Source of the DNA: Brugia malayi
Taxonomy: Eukaryota; Nematoda; Chromadorea; Rhabditida; Onchocercidae
DNA length: 64,000 bases
Assembly: GCF_000002995.4 (NCBI RefSeq)
Contig: NW_025062477.1
Location: 1,072,001 to 1,136,000 of the forward strand
Direction: 5' to 3'
Positions 14,101-29,100 of this stretch are shown here, one piece after another. Within the stretch, counting starts at the first letter, position 1; each line of letters starts with the position of its first letter. The notes below the pieces were generated by a model, which was not told the origin of the DNA, made no database searches, and saw nothing but the letters and a program-made list of their open reading frames with translations. The position numbers were made by a program, and so were the translations under genes.

Positions 14101-17100
14101 TTCTCGAAGAACCAAAATTCATTGAATGTTTACAAGAGGTTTCAGTGCAAGAAAATGAAACAGCACAACTTTCAGTTACGGTAGTTGGAAAACCACCACC
14201 TGAGGTAGTATGGTTGAAAGATGGTGTACCAATTAATATTGATAATGAGCATATCATTTCGAAGAAAGATGAACAAGGACATCATACATTGATAATTAAA
14301 GAAGCTCAACTGAAAGATATTGGTACTTACTCATGTAAAGCGATCAATTCAGCTGGTACCAAAGAATTAGAAACAAAATTAGCTGTTATATCAGAATTGA
14401 TACCACCATTATTTACAGATGAAATTGGTGAATTAGAAATACAGGAAGGTGAAAAAGCCGAATTGAAATGTACCGTTATTGGTAAACCAATACCAGAGGT
14501 AACTTGGTTAAGAAATGGTATTGTGATACAGATTGATAATACACATTTCTTTAAAAAAGATGATGAAACTGGAAGACAAACATTAATAATTACTAATGTA
14601 AATAGCGAAGATTTTGGTACCTATACATGTATTGCTACAAATTCAGTTGGTAGTGCTGAAATTGCTGGAAAAATTAAATTTCCAAAATATGGTTTTGAAA
14701 AGATGCAAGAGGAAGAAGTTAAACCAATGTTTATTGAACCATTAGAAACACATACCGTTAAAGAAGGTGAAACAATCAGTATAAAATGTCGAGTAAATGA
14801 AAATGCTGGTGCTGATATTCATTGGTACCTAGGTGATAAGCCAATTGAACCAAATGAACATTTAATGGTGGAAAAACTTGAAAATGGTATTATGAAGCTA
14901 ATAATTCAAAATGCTACCAAAGAAGATGTTGGTGTATACCGTTGTGAAGCAATTAATAAATCCGGAAAAGCAGCAACAACAGCAAAGCTTAATTTTGCAA
15001 TTGAGGAAAATTTGGCAGAAGCAGAAGATGAGCTACCTGCTTCAATTGGATTTATTCAACCATTGAGCGATATTGTCACAGCAGATAATTCAACAGCAGA
15101 ATTGTCATGTGCTTTAAGTGCTACCAGAGGTGATGTTCAGGTACATTGGTCTAAAGATGGTTTAGAAGTATCACCACAACATGTCACCATTGAGCAACTT
15201 CATGATGGTACTCAGAAATTAAAAATTGCTAAAGTAACCGCAGAAGATGCTGGAACATATCGATGTACCGCTTCCATTGGTGATTCATCTGCATGGACCG
15301 AAGGAAAAATCACCATTCTAGGTTCACAGTATTTTAGGATAATTTCTCATAAAATCTTTTAGGTATTGCTTTCATTTCATATGATAACTGAAAAGCAAAT
15401 AGATTTTTCGGTTGAAAATTTTTTGAATTTCAAAAGTTTGAACTTTTGTGTTTTTTTTTTTTTTCAATTTTTATATTGAGATTTTGAGAAACATTTGCAT
15501 CTTAGGAAGCAATCACTTAAAAGATTTCTAATACAGTTAAGATTTAAGCATGCTCAATCACTTTTTTTTTTTTTTTTTATTCTAAGCTTAATAATAATTA
15601 AAAACTAATATGCATGCGCATATGTCCAATAAGATTTAAGTTTACATGCTATATTGACAAATAATATTTCTTTTCAACAATTTATATCAGTCAAATTTAT
15701 AAAAATTAAATTAAATTAAGATTCTTTTGTTGTTGTTTAAAAGCTAAATCTTTTGCTATCTTTATTCCATCTTGGATATTTCCGCTTTTATACTAACTTG
15801 ATCTCTTGCTATCTGAAGCTTTTCTTTAATCTATTTCAAAATATATTAAATTTTGTTTATTCATTTAATTTCTGGCTATAATTTAATTTTAGAACAAGCA
15901 AAAGCAATAGTGCAAGATGAAGGACCACCAGAATTTACGGAACTTTTGAAATCTTGCACAGTAGCTGAAAATGCTGAAATTATCCTTCAATGCAAACTGA
16001 AAGGCTTGCCAAAACCAACGATATCCTGGATGAAAGATGGTACCAAGGTAAATGAATTTTACCTGTACGATTTCAAATTAATATTAAAAAAAAAAAAATG
16101 TGACAATATAAATTGGATAATTTTACTTCATAAAAGACATCACAGAACTTTTTGACAAAGTTTTAAGATTACAAATTTTAATTTAACATTTTAAACGTAG
16201 CAAATAATTAGCAAAAATATTCGTAAAAGTGTAATTAATATTCTGATTGTTAAAAATTAATTTAAGTATAATTCATTTCTGATATTTTTTAGCTATTTGA
16301 AATTTGCATCCTAAAAATATGCATGGAAAAATAGTTTTTTATTTTCAGTTGGATCAAAATCATCGTGTAATTACAGAGTACCATGAAGATGGTACCATTA
16401 TATTGAAAATTAAAAATGCCAGGAAAGAGGATAGTGGTGAATATCGATGTGATGCAGTTAATACATTTGGTGCTGCTTGGACTGCTGGACCTGTTCGGGT
16501 TGCAACCGAATCAGAATTACAACGAGAAGGCGAAGCACCTGATTTTATTGAACCGATCAAACCTGTTACTGTAAGGCTTTTAATATATGATTCAAAAATT
16601 TTGAATTGCAAGAATTTTATGTTAACAATAAAATCTAAAATTATTTATATTCAATTTTTATTTCTTTTTATTTCAGGTTTCAGTTGGTGAAACAGCAATA
16701 TTAGAGGGTAAAGTGAAAGGGGAACCAAAACCAGAGATTAAATGGTTTAATGGTGAGAATATTGTGAAGGAAACCTCAAACATTCAGCTAGAAAATCTTC
16801 CGGATGGTACTCAAAGACTTACAATTAAAAATGCAACCGTTGATGATACCGGAGAGTATCGTTGTGTTGCAAGTAATCAATACGGTGATGTATGGTGTGA
16901 TGTTACACTTACCGTTCAAGGTTTTTTTTTTTTGAAATTAAATTTTTTAACCAAATTATTCTCAAATTTTTTGAATGAATCATTGAAAGTCAAAATGAAA
17001 TCTTTTTTTTTTTTTTTAAATTTCATAGTCTAAAATTATTGGTATATTTAATTTTAGTTCCTATATCAGAGGAAGAAGGTGCAAATGAATATGCAGCACC

Positions 17101-20100
17101 AACATTTTTGAGAACCTTAGAAGGAATTCATGCTAAAGAATTAGAACATGTTGTATTAGAATGTAAAATTGTTGGTGAACCAATGCCTGAAATTAAATGG
17201 TTTAAGGTAGGAGAAATTTTGTATTGTAAATAAATATAGTTTATTTATTTATTTTTTTTTTTTATATATATTTTCTCATAATTAAATTGATCGTTCTCTT
17301 TAGATTGTGAAGAATTTCAGAATAAAAAAAAAAAACGAATTTAAAAAACAAAAAGAAAATGAAAAACGAATCATTTTAATCTTTTAATTTGAAAATTTGT
17401 AGTATGTTCGTAACTTTTCAAGAATTTTTTAATTAATGTTTCTTCCTTTCTTTTTTTTTTCTTTGATATTTTATTTTATTTTTTAGTATTTTATTTTTAA
17501 TTTTAGGATAAAGAAGAAATTAGCGCAAATGATACACATTTCAAAAAGGAAACACTTCCGGATGGTACAGCTCGGTTAATTATTGATTCGGTTAATAAGG
17601 TATTTAAATTTTTTTTTTCTGGTTTCGATGAAATTGATTGATTGATTTTTTTTTTTTTTTTTTTGAATTTTAATCATTCTATGAGATAAATTATGCAAAT
17701 TTACTTACAGGATGATACTGGTGAATTCAGATGTGAAGCACAGAATAACTTTGGTACAGCACGTACAGATGCTATGCTAAATGTTTGGTATGATTTTGAG
17801 GTACCAGTGCAAAGTGAAATTTCACCAGAATTTGCACAGGAATTGAAAGCAGTACAGGCTACTGAAGGACAACAAATTTCATTTGAATGTCGGTAAGTAT
17901 CATTTTAGCAATTTATCGCATAAATTTTGTACTTATGAAATTTTTTTAAAAATTTTGAACTGTTGAAAAATATTGCAATAAATAAAATGAGAAATTTAAT
18001 GAATAATTAGTCAGTTTAAAGTATTATTGATTATATTATCTTTAGAGATTAATATATTTTATTTATTTATTTATTTATTGTTTTAGAGTAGTTGGTGTTC
18101 CTGTACCAGAGGTAAAATGGTTTAGAGATGGTGAAGAAGTAAAATCTGATGAACATGTCCGTATCGAAAGTCTACCGGATGGTACCAATCGTTTAGTGAT
18201 TGATTCAGTTAGTGTTGAAGATCAAGGTAATTATCGATGTGAAGCAACAAATAGCGCCGGATCGATGAGTTCAAAAGCTCCATTAACCGTTCATGGTGAA
18301 GTATTTTGCAATAAATAATTTGTATAATCTAATTTTTCAAAATTTTGCATAAAAACCTATGATAAGATTATGTAAATTATAAAAGTTTTTATATTCGAAT
18401 TAGAATTAAAATTAAAATTTTACAGAACAAAAAAATAAAAAAAGAAAAAAATGATTGAAATCCTTTTAATATCAAAATATTTTAGAAGTGGAAACATTAA
18501 AGTTGAAAAAAGGCTTAGCAGATACGAAAGTGGAAATTGGAACTAAGATTCGATTGTTCATTGAAATTGAAGGAAAACCAAAAACAGTACGATGGTTTCA
18601 TGGAAAGGATGAAATTAAAGCAAACAAGTTTGGATGAATTTTTTTTTTTTTTTTTTTTGTTTTTTAACAAACTGAAAATTTGATGATAAGAGATAGTAGG
18701 AGAATTGATAAAAGATAAAAAAGGATTAAGAAATTTTGTACTGAAATAAGCTAATATCTGTTATCAGAAATGGTTTAAGGTGAAAATTTGACAGAATTGA
18801 TTTTAGTTTTTTTTTTTTTTTTTTTTTTTTTTTTGCAAATTTTTTCCTTCTATACTTATAATCTAATAATTTTTGAAGAAATTTTTCTAATTAAAATTAC
18901 GGAATAATAAAACTATTTTTAGACGAACAAAACTGGAAACAATTACGCAAAATGAGTATAGCTTAGAAACTGATAAAGCGGAAAGTTCAGATGAAGGTAC
19001 TTATCGTGTAGTTTTATCAACTGATACGGAAATGGTTGAATCGTCATGTGCAGTAACCGTATTCAAACATGAAACAGTACCAGTATTTCGGAAAGGTCTT
19101 CAGGATCAGAATGTACCGAAAGGAACCAAGCTTGTCCTTGAGGTAGACAGTTTCATATTGTCAACAGAAATGATTTTGCCATGAATTTAAAAGGAAAAAA
19201 AAAAATTAAAATTTAGGATTGAATTATGAAATTTTTGGATTAAAAAATTCCATTTTATAGCAATAATTGTAAAAAATCAAGCAATTTAAATCAAACTAAA
19301 ATTTAGATAATAAATTATGCTAGTTTATGCATTTCGAACGGAACATTTTATGCTAAAATTTGAATTTTTAGATCGAATTAGATGGTACACCGAAACAGAT
19401 TAAATGGTTAAAATCCGGTATACCGATTAATGATAAAATAATGAAAGCGAAAGATCTTGGTAATGGAAAGTATCAGTTAGTAATAGATGAAATTAAGGAA
19501 AATGATACCGGTGAATATACCGTACAGGTATCTAACGATGCCGGAATAATCGAATCAAAAGCAAATATTACTCTAAAAAAAGGTACCATAATTTACAATT
19601 ATTTCTTTTGATAAAATAATTGTAAATTTCGTTTATAAAATAAATTTTCAGAGAAACCGGAAATTATCAGTAAATTAAAGCCAGTAACAGTTGAAGTTGG
19701 TGAAAAAGTAACATTTGAAGTGGAAACTAAAGGAACAATTAAACAAGTTAAATGGTTAGTTATTGAAATAAATTATAGTATACTTTTTTTTTTTAAAAAA
19801 AAAAAATAGATTTTAAACAAATTGTAAATTTATGAATTTTTTTTTTTTGATTTCCAAAAAAGGAAATTTGTTGTTTTTGTCGCGGATTATTCAATTCAGT
19901 TTGAAATGAAAATACGAAATCGTTAACTCATTGTAAGAGCAAAATATTCCGGAATTTTTTTTTTTTTTTAGGTATAAGAATGGCGTAGAAGCAAAAAATG
20001 TTGAAACGAAGAAAATCGGTGATAACAAATATCAGTTAATTATTGATAAGGCAACAAAAGACGACGAAGCTGAATATAAGGTTTAACACTTTAAAAAAGA

Positions 20101-23100
20101 CTTTAAATAACCAAAAGTAAATAAATTATAGAATAAATAAATCAATAATTTAAATTATTTGAATGTCGTATATATTAACAGGAAATTTCTAGAATTTTCG
20201 ATTAATCCTCATCCAATATTTTTTATTTAATGTAGTTTTAATTACAAATTATTTGAATATTTTTTGGTTTACTCAAATTTTAATAATGATTTGATCAAGT
20301 TTATTTTGAAAAAAAAAATTAATTTTAGCCTAAAATAAAAAAAAAAAAAAAAGTTTTAGCCTAATTTTTTTTTGCAGGTTGTGTTGTCAAATGAAGAAGG
20401 TGATGCCGAGTCATCAGCTAAACTTACCGTAAAACTACCAAAAATTGAATTTACTAAAAGTTTAGAGGACCAAACGGTTGATGCTGGTACCAAGGCTGTT
20501 CTAAGCATCGAAGTTAATTTACCTCCAAAACAAGTTAAATGGTAAATGATAATCTTTCAAAAGTTTTTTTTTTTTTTTTAATGTTAATTAACTTTTCTAA
20601 ACAAATTAGTGATGCGACAATAATTCAATGGAAATCTAAGATAAATATAAATTTTGAGGTACAAGAACGGCAAAGAAATCACTGGAAGTGATAAGGCTAA
20701 ACCGAATAAGTCCAATGATAATACTTATCAATTGTTGATACCAGATGCAGGCAAAGATGATACTGCTGAATATAAAGTACGCTTCAGTTTTGTACTTATC
20801 AGAGTTTCTTTTTTGTTTATTTTAATTTTGAAATTGCTAAGAGCAATAATTTATTTGAATATCTGATCATTTGTTAACTCGAAGACACATTTCAAATTCA
20901 GTTGTCTATTTATCAGTCTTATCACTTATCAGTCTTATCTTCTCAATCTGTTAACTTCAGGTTGTACTTATCACTGATGATGAAACTGTCGATTCTTCTT
21001 GTGCGTTAACAGTAAAGTTACCAAAGTTAATTATTATAAGAGGCTTAGAAAATCAATCTGTTAATGCTGGTGAAAAAGTATTACTTGGTGTCGAGGTTAA
21101 TACGCCACCGAAATCGGTTAAATGGTAAGCAAACCTGTTCAAGCTATTATTACCTGTTCCGGTAAAGCAACGATCAGATCAAAAAATTAAGCACAAAATT
21201 TATTCTTACGTATTTTAAGCACTTTCTTATGCTTATTTTTAGGTATAAAAATGGTAGAGAAATTGGCTCAGATGATAAGGCAAAACCGATAAAAGTTAAT
21301 GATAAGAATTATCAACTTGAAATATCTAATGCTACAGAAGATGATGCTTTTGATTATAAGGTTTGCAAAAGTTTTTTAATATTCCTTTTTTTTTTGCATA
21401 AATATTAAGCATTTGAAATAATAAATTGAAATTTTACTCTTTTATCAATTTCAGATTATACTTTCAAATGAGGAAGATAGTGTGGAATCGAGTTGCACGT
21501 TAACAGTTAAAAAACCAATTGAAAAACCATCAATCAAAAAAGGAATTGAGGATCAGTTTATTGCAATTGGAAAATCTCTGGAAATTGCAATTGAGGTTAC
21601 TTAATTTATTTTCTTTACCACTTTTTGTTTTTTTTTTTTAATTTTGAAAAATTTCAAAATTTAAAACTTGTATTGAAGTGTTGAGTTGAAGATTTTTAAA
21701 TTTTTTTTTTTAGCGCCTTCAATTTTTAAAAATTTTTAAAAATTAACCAAGAAAATAGCAATACTTGTGAAATAATTTTACAGACAAAAGGTGAGCCAAA
21801 AGTTGTAAAATGGTATAAAAATGGGCAGTTATTATCAGGCGAAACAAGTAAAACAGTTAAAACAGATAAGATTGATGATAACAATTATGTGTTAAAAGTC
21901 GAGAAATGTACTTTGGATGATAGTGGTACTTATTCGGTTGAAGTACAAAATGAAGCAGGTCAAGCTAAAAGTTCAGGCGAGGTAATTTAATTTCTCTTCG
22001 TTTTTTCATTATCTTTGCTAATATTGTTATTATCTTTTCATTATCAATCTTTTATCAGTTAGCTAAACTTTTCACTATCTCTTCATTATCAGTCTTTCAT
22101 TAATTAGCTAACTGATATCAGCAATTTCTACAATTTAATTAGTATTATCAATTGTAACATTTATATCACTGATAATATATGACATTTGAATATATTTATT
22201 TATACTATTTTGTTGCTATCAAAAAATTTGATTAATCCTATTTTAATTTCAAATTTTATCAGAGAACTTTCTAGATAATCGTCGAAGATAAGCTAAGCTT
22301 TTTGACACCATTGGAAGATATTGAAGTGATTGAAGCTGAACAAGCGGTATTTATGGTTGAAACAAATGTTCATCCACGAATTGTTAAATGGTATAAAAAT
22401 GGCCAAGAAATTAAGGCTGTAAGTGGTCGAATCGAAATGAAAGATAATACGACGAGATTTCAACTTATCATTAAAAAAGCTGAAAGTGATGATAAAGCTG
22501 ATTATAAGGTATTTATAAGCATATTCAAATAACAGTATTCTTTACTAGTATATATCTTAATCATTCAATTGATTATTTTTTAATGCTTTCTGTTAATTTT
22601 AAAATATTAATGTCAAAAATTTTTTTTTTTTTTGTTATTTGTAAAGGATTTTTGAAAGAAATTAATTTCTTTGAAACTCTACGATTGTCTCTAAAAGATT
22701 TTAATGATTGAATTTCACAGTTTAATAGTAATTTAGTGTGTGAAAAAGCTATCTTCTTATTTTTTTGAAATATTTTTTTTTTATAATTTTAGGTTGTCTT
22801 ATCGAATAGCGCCGGAGATTTGGAATCATCAGCAAAATTAACAGTGAAAAAATCAAAGGGTCAACCAAAAATTATTAAAGGTTTAGAAGATCAGGTAACT
22901 CTTAATTTTTTGTTTTTTTTTTCTTCTAAATTCTAGATTAAAATAAATGATATTGAATTAAGTTCTAAATCGATGAAAATAGAAAAAAAAATTTTTTGAA
23001 AAATAAACAAAGATTTTGATTATTCAAGATTGAATGAATTACTCATATTTATTCAGGTTATTGCAAAAGGTGATCAATTGATACTGGAAATTAAGGTGGA

Positions 23101-26100
23101 TGAAGAACCAACTGAAGTTCGATGGCTCAAAAATGGCATTGCACTTCCGAAAAATGTTGATGCTAAAATTGAAAAAGTTGATGAGCAATTGTGAGCAATT
23201 TTAATTTACAATCTGATTTGAAGAAATAAATCATTTTAATTCATTTTCAATTACAGTCTATAAAATTTTGTCTCATTTGTTTTATTAATTAAAATTTAAT
23301 TTAACTAAATTTTTTTAAATTAATGTTACTTTTAAAACTTTAAAGTATCATTTAGAATAGCTTTTCTAGGTATCGTTTAACAATTCCACAAGTTGATACT
23401 ACCGATGCAGGTGCATATAGTGTTGAAGTAATTAATGAAGTTGGCAAAGTGCAAAGTACTGGCAATGTGGATGTTGATTTAAAGCCTGAAATTGTTAAAG
23501 GCCTAGAAGATTGTGAAGTTAATGAAGGTGATGAGCAATTGTTCAAGGTTGAAACAAATGTACCTGTTCGAGAAGTTAAATGGTAAAATTTCATTCTCAT
23601 TTTATCAATTAACAATTTAAATATACAGGTTTATTCAATTTGTACAAGTTTGATTTTCTATTAAATTTTATTTTAAATTTGATGCTAAAAATTGAAATCT
23701 TTATTTGATCTGTTCAAATTATAATTTTTATTGTTAATTTTAGGTATAAGAATGGTCAAGAAATAAAGCCTTCACCAAAGACAATTACGAAACAAATTAC
23801 TTCGAAAAAGTTTGAACTTATTGTTCCTGAAGCATCAATAGACGATACTGCCACCTATAAGGTATCTCTTTTTTTAAATTTAAATATTGAAATTAAAATA
23901 TTTTTGAGTTTAAAAGCATTAGATGGATTTTGCATTGATCTATTAAAGAAGATCAATTATTCTTATATCTTTTTAGCATATTAGAAAAAATATAAATTAA
24001 ATAACTTTTAAATGAATCATTTTGCAAAGGCAAAATAATAATGAATTAACTAAGCAGAATAAATGTAATTCAATTCAATTATTACCTGTAGCAGATTTTA
24101 ATAAGTTCATTTATTTCAGGTAATGCTAAGTAATAAAGCTGGCACTTGTGATTCATCAGCTAATTTAACTGTTGTAAAGCCTAATGTGCTAAAAGTTCTT
24201 GAAAATTTGAAAGATGTTGAAGTAAATGAAGGTGAACCGATCAAACTTTCCATAAAAGTTGAAGGACAACCAAAAACTGTCAAATGGTTCAAAAATGGCC
24301 AAGAAATTAAGCCAGATGATCGTGTGCAAATTGTAAGTATCTGCTAATCAAAGTATTAACTTTTTAGTATTTTAAACTTTTCATTTTTAAATATATCAAT
24401 TTTTTTTTTCCTAATCCTGAAATATGCAATGAAATTTAATTGTAGTTATTCATTTGTTTATTTATTTTTCCAGTTTATCTTTTGTGCATATTATAATTTT
24501 GAAAAAAATTAATTTTGCAGACAGAAAATCCTGAAACTGGTGTGTATACGTTAACAATACCGGAAAGTTTAGCATCAGATGATGCCGCATATCGTGTGGT
24601 ACTGTCGAATAGACTTGGAGAAGTGCAAAGTGGCTCTATCAGTCGTGTCAAATGTAAAACTTTGTTGAATTATCTTTTTAGGCAAATAAGTTTAAAAAAT
24701 TTAAATTTCAAAAAATTTTCATCTGTAGTATTAGTTGGATTTTGGAAAGTTTTGAAATTAAATTATGAATGATAAAATTTGAATAATTTTTAGCAAAGAA
24801 AATAGAACCAATCATAAGTGCAGCAACTTTTATTACACCATTGGAAGATGTTGTTTTACCAGAAGGTGCCAATTTAACTCTAAAATGTAAAGTATCCGGT
24901 GAGCCAACACCAACACTTAAATGGTTTGTACTTTTTAATTATATTAGATTTAAAGTAATATAAAGTTATGTCTTAGGATTACTTCACAGCTATGTAAATT
25001 TTCATTTTAGAAAGCACACAAATAATGCATAATATACTGCAAAATTTAAAATTAATTCATTTTGATTATAATATTAACAAAAATTCAAGTTTGAAAAAAA
25101 AAAAAAAAAATCATATTTCAGGTATAAAAATGGTAACGAAATTATTAAAAATGATCGTATTGTAATGCGTATGGCATTAGATGGTACAGCAACGTTACGT
25201 ATTCTGGATAGTAAGAAGGACGATACCGGTAGATATACGGTTACAGCAATTAATTCAGCTGGTGAATCGAAATCTGAATGTAGTGTTCAAATCTTAGACA
25301 GTGACGAATTACCATCAGAACCGAAATTTGTTATTCCGCTTAAAGATGTGGTAGCAGAAATTGGTACCAAAGCTGAATTCAATGTTAAAGTTCGTGGTAT
25401 ACCAAAACCTACACTTAAATGGTATATATTCTAATTTTTATGAAATTTTTTCTTTTTTTTTTTTAGTTTGACTCATTAGTTTTAGACAGTTTGATTTTTT
25501 CATTGAATTTTTTCATACTTCAATCAATATATCAGTAGTGATAAATATAGAAAACAAAAAAAAAAAAACAAATTAATTAAAATATCATAATTTTTAGGTT
25601 TCTTAGGGTTTTTTTTTTTTTCTTTTTGGGTTACTTAATAATATGATAATTTTAGGTTAATTGCTAATCAAGATGTGTCACATTTGGATGGTATTAAAAT
25701 TGAAGATTTAAATGATGGTAATTGGACTATGATTATTGAAAATGTTACTGAAGCATTTATTGGTCGTATTAAATGTATTGCAATGAATGAACATGGCAAA
25801 ACAGAATGCGAATCACAACTAATTCAAACTGAGTCAAAAATTGGAAAAGTAAAAAGTGACGAAGGTTATCCACCAAAATTCAATGTACCATTATGGGATC
25901 GACGAATACTGGAGGGACAAGTTACAACAATTGAATGTCATGTTGATGCTAAACCAATTGCTAATATTATTTGGACAAAGGTAAACATTTATTAATTTTT
26001 AAAAATTAAAATTAATAAATAAATGTTTTGCATGGAAAGTTTTTTGTTTTTTTTTTCAGGATGGTATTACTTTAACAGAATCAGATCGTATTGAAATTCG

Positions 26101-29100
26101 TAATACACCAGATGGTGCATGTCGTATACGAATTAATAATTTTTGTGATGATGATGTTGGTACCTATAAATGTACTGCTACAAATACATTTGGTGTTGCT
26201 GATACACGATCAAATCTTAATATTCAAAGTTAGTGAAATTTTCATATTTTTTTTTTCTAAATTTTTTAAATAAATATTTTAATTTGATTTTTTTTTTAGG
26301 CTCAAATAAACAAATTTTTAGTTTTAATTGAAATAAAAAAAAAAAAAGTGTGTAAAAATTTTTTAGTAAAAGAAAAAGAAGAAATAGTAGCAAAAAAAGA
26401 ATTTCCTCCACGTTTCAATCCACCACTTATGGATAAATTTGCGGATATCGATGAGACAGTCCGTCTATCCTGTAAAGTTGATGCATCACCAAAAGCAGCT
26501 ATAACCTGGTATAAGGATGGAGTACCATTACGGAGTAATAATCGTATTATCATCGAGAATGATAACGATGGTAATTGTTTGTTGACAATCAATCATAGCA
26601 CCGAATCGGATGATGGCGCTTATCGTTGTGTTGCTATCAATGATATTGGTTTGTTTATTTATTTGTTTGTTTGTTTGTTTGTTTATTTTTTCATTCCTCT
26701 TTTTTTTTCTAGTATTTTACTATAAAATTTCATTTCAGATTATGAAATTTGTAGTTTTTTGTTTTAATTAAGAAAATTTAAATATTCAAATGCAAAAAAA
26801 AAAAGAATTTGAAATTTAAATCTTAATGAAAGAATAATAATTTTAATACCATATTAACTTTAATCACTTTTAAATTTTTGAAAGGAAAAAAAAAAAAAAC
26901 AAAACAAAACAAATTTTGATAGGATTTTATTATAGGTAGCTGTAATTCAGCTTGTATGGTATCTATTCGTAAGATAAAAGAAGAAATTAAAAAAGAAGGT
27001 GAAGAACCATTTTTCACCAAAGGTTTGGTGGATAAATGGTTGGAACGTGGTGATAAGTTAATCTTACAATGTACCGTAATTGGTGAACCAAAACCAGAAA
27101 TTCGATGGTATAATTATAGTTTTAATTTCTTATAATTAGTTTGAAAAAAAAAAAAAAAAAAAAAAAAGGAAAAAAAGAAAGATTAAATTTTCATAAAAAT
27201 ATTCATATATAAAATTTTAATTTTGAAAAATTATAATTTTTATTGTTTCTTTTTTAATTTCAAAGGTATCGTAATGGAATTTTATTACGATCAAATAACA
27301 AAATTAACATTGAAAATACATCGGATGGTTTATGCACATTAACAATTGATGAATGCGCAATGTGTGATGAAGGAATTTATCGTTGTGATGCTGAAAATTG
27401 TAATGGAAAAGCACGAACACAATCAACTATACATATTGAAAGTTAGTTTAAATTAAATTTTGATAGTACTAATTTTGAAATGATTAAATTTTAGAGCAAA
27501 AAAAAATTTTTTTTTTAAGTAAATTATTTGAATTTTTCTTTTTTTTTTTTTTGCAGGACCAATTGAAAAACTGGAAAAGAAGGTTGTCGAAGGTGAAGCA
27601 CCACGGTTTATCATACCACTTCAGGATATAACAGTTTATACCGGTTCCACAATTGATTTAGAATGTAAAGTAGTTGGTGATCCAATGCCAGCAATTAAAT
27701 GGTAAATTTAATTGAAATTTAATATATGGGTATTATTATACCTGAAATTACCTAAAATCATTCGTTACTATTATTGCTGGTTAGAATATGCATAGTAGTT
27801 GAGAGTTCAAAAATTTTTGTAATTTTTTAATTCAGGTCGAAAGATGGTATGATACTTCGTGATGATTCACGTTATCAATGGGAAATAGATAGTACAGCTG
27901 GTACTTATCGGTTGAAGGTTTGAATTTCATTTATTTTATTCGAAAATTTTTAATAAATTTAAAACATTTATAATTCAAGTAATCAATATATTAATTTATT
28001 TAAAAATAATTGTGTAATTTTTTAAATTATATATAATTGATGAATAATTTTTCTTTTTTTCTTTTTTTTTTTACAAAAATATTTACCTGTAATGGTATGA
28101 AAAAATTTTCTATTTTAGTAATCTATATATTAAAGTATAAATTGAAAATTTTAAACATAGAATTTAAAGAAATTGTTGTTGTTAAAATTATGAATTAATT
28201 CAAAAAAAAAAAAAAGTAAATAAATAAATAAATATTTAGATTAATGATGCAAATGTGAATGATGAAGGTGCATATCGATGTGTTGCAACGAATATTGCTG
28301 GTTCAGCTACTACAAAATCATTTGTCAGAATAGATGGTATAATATTTCAAAAAAAATAAAAAATAAAATAAAATAAAAAATTTCATCAATTAAACTATTA
28401 TTTAGATATTTAAACAGTATTTTTAATATTTCAAAAAGAAAAAAAAATTTGTTTAATTAAACTATTATTTAGATATTTAAACAGTATTTTTAATATTTCA
28501 AAAAAAAAAAGAAAATTTGTTTAATTAAATTATCATTTAGATATTTAAAATCAGTATTGTTGATTTACAGTACTGGTAGAAATTTGAATTTCTAATTAAT
28601 TATATGTATTTTTGAAGTATAACTTTTTAGATGGTAGCTTAATTCAAAAGCCATCTTCCAATGAACCACCTCGTTTTAGCATTGCTTTGGGTGATGCACG
28701 TGCTGTTGAAGGTATGTTACGTTTAATTACTTTAATTTATTACTTCGACAATTATTTCAAAATTTCATTTTAGAATATTACAGAATAATCTTTTTGAAAT
28801 TTTACGTAAAGTTTTCTTTTTTTTTTTTTAGGTCAACCGTTGAAATTGGAATGTAAGATTGAAGGAGCACCTTTGACTGATCTTATTTGGTACAAAGATG
28901 GTGAACGAATCATTCCTGATGATAGAATTAAGATTGAATCTGATTCAGATGGCCGAACACGTCTTATTATTAAATCATGCATTGCAAATGATGAAGGTAT
29001 ACTTTTATGAATGAATTTTATAATTTTAAAAATATCACTGATAAAAGAGAAATAATTTCAGTTGATTAAATTAATTAAATTTAATTTACTTAATTTTAGG

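Noticed and set aside
12863..14257. Several minus-strand frames of 60-85 residues inside the nine-Ig exon
   Set aside because: They are shadows of the strongly supported sense Ig coding sequence.
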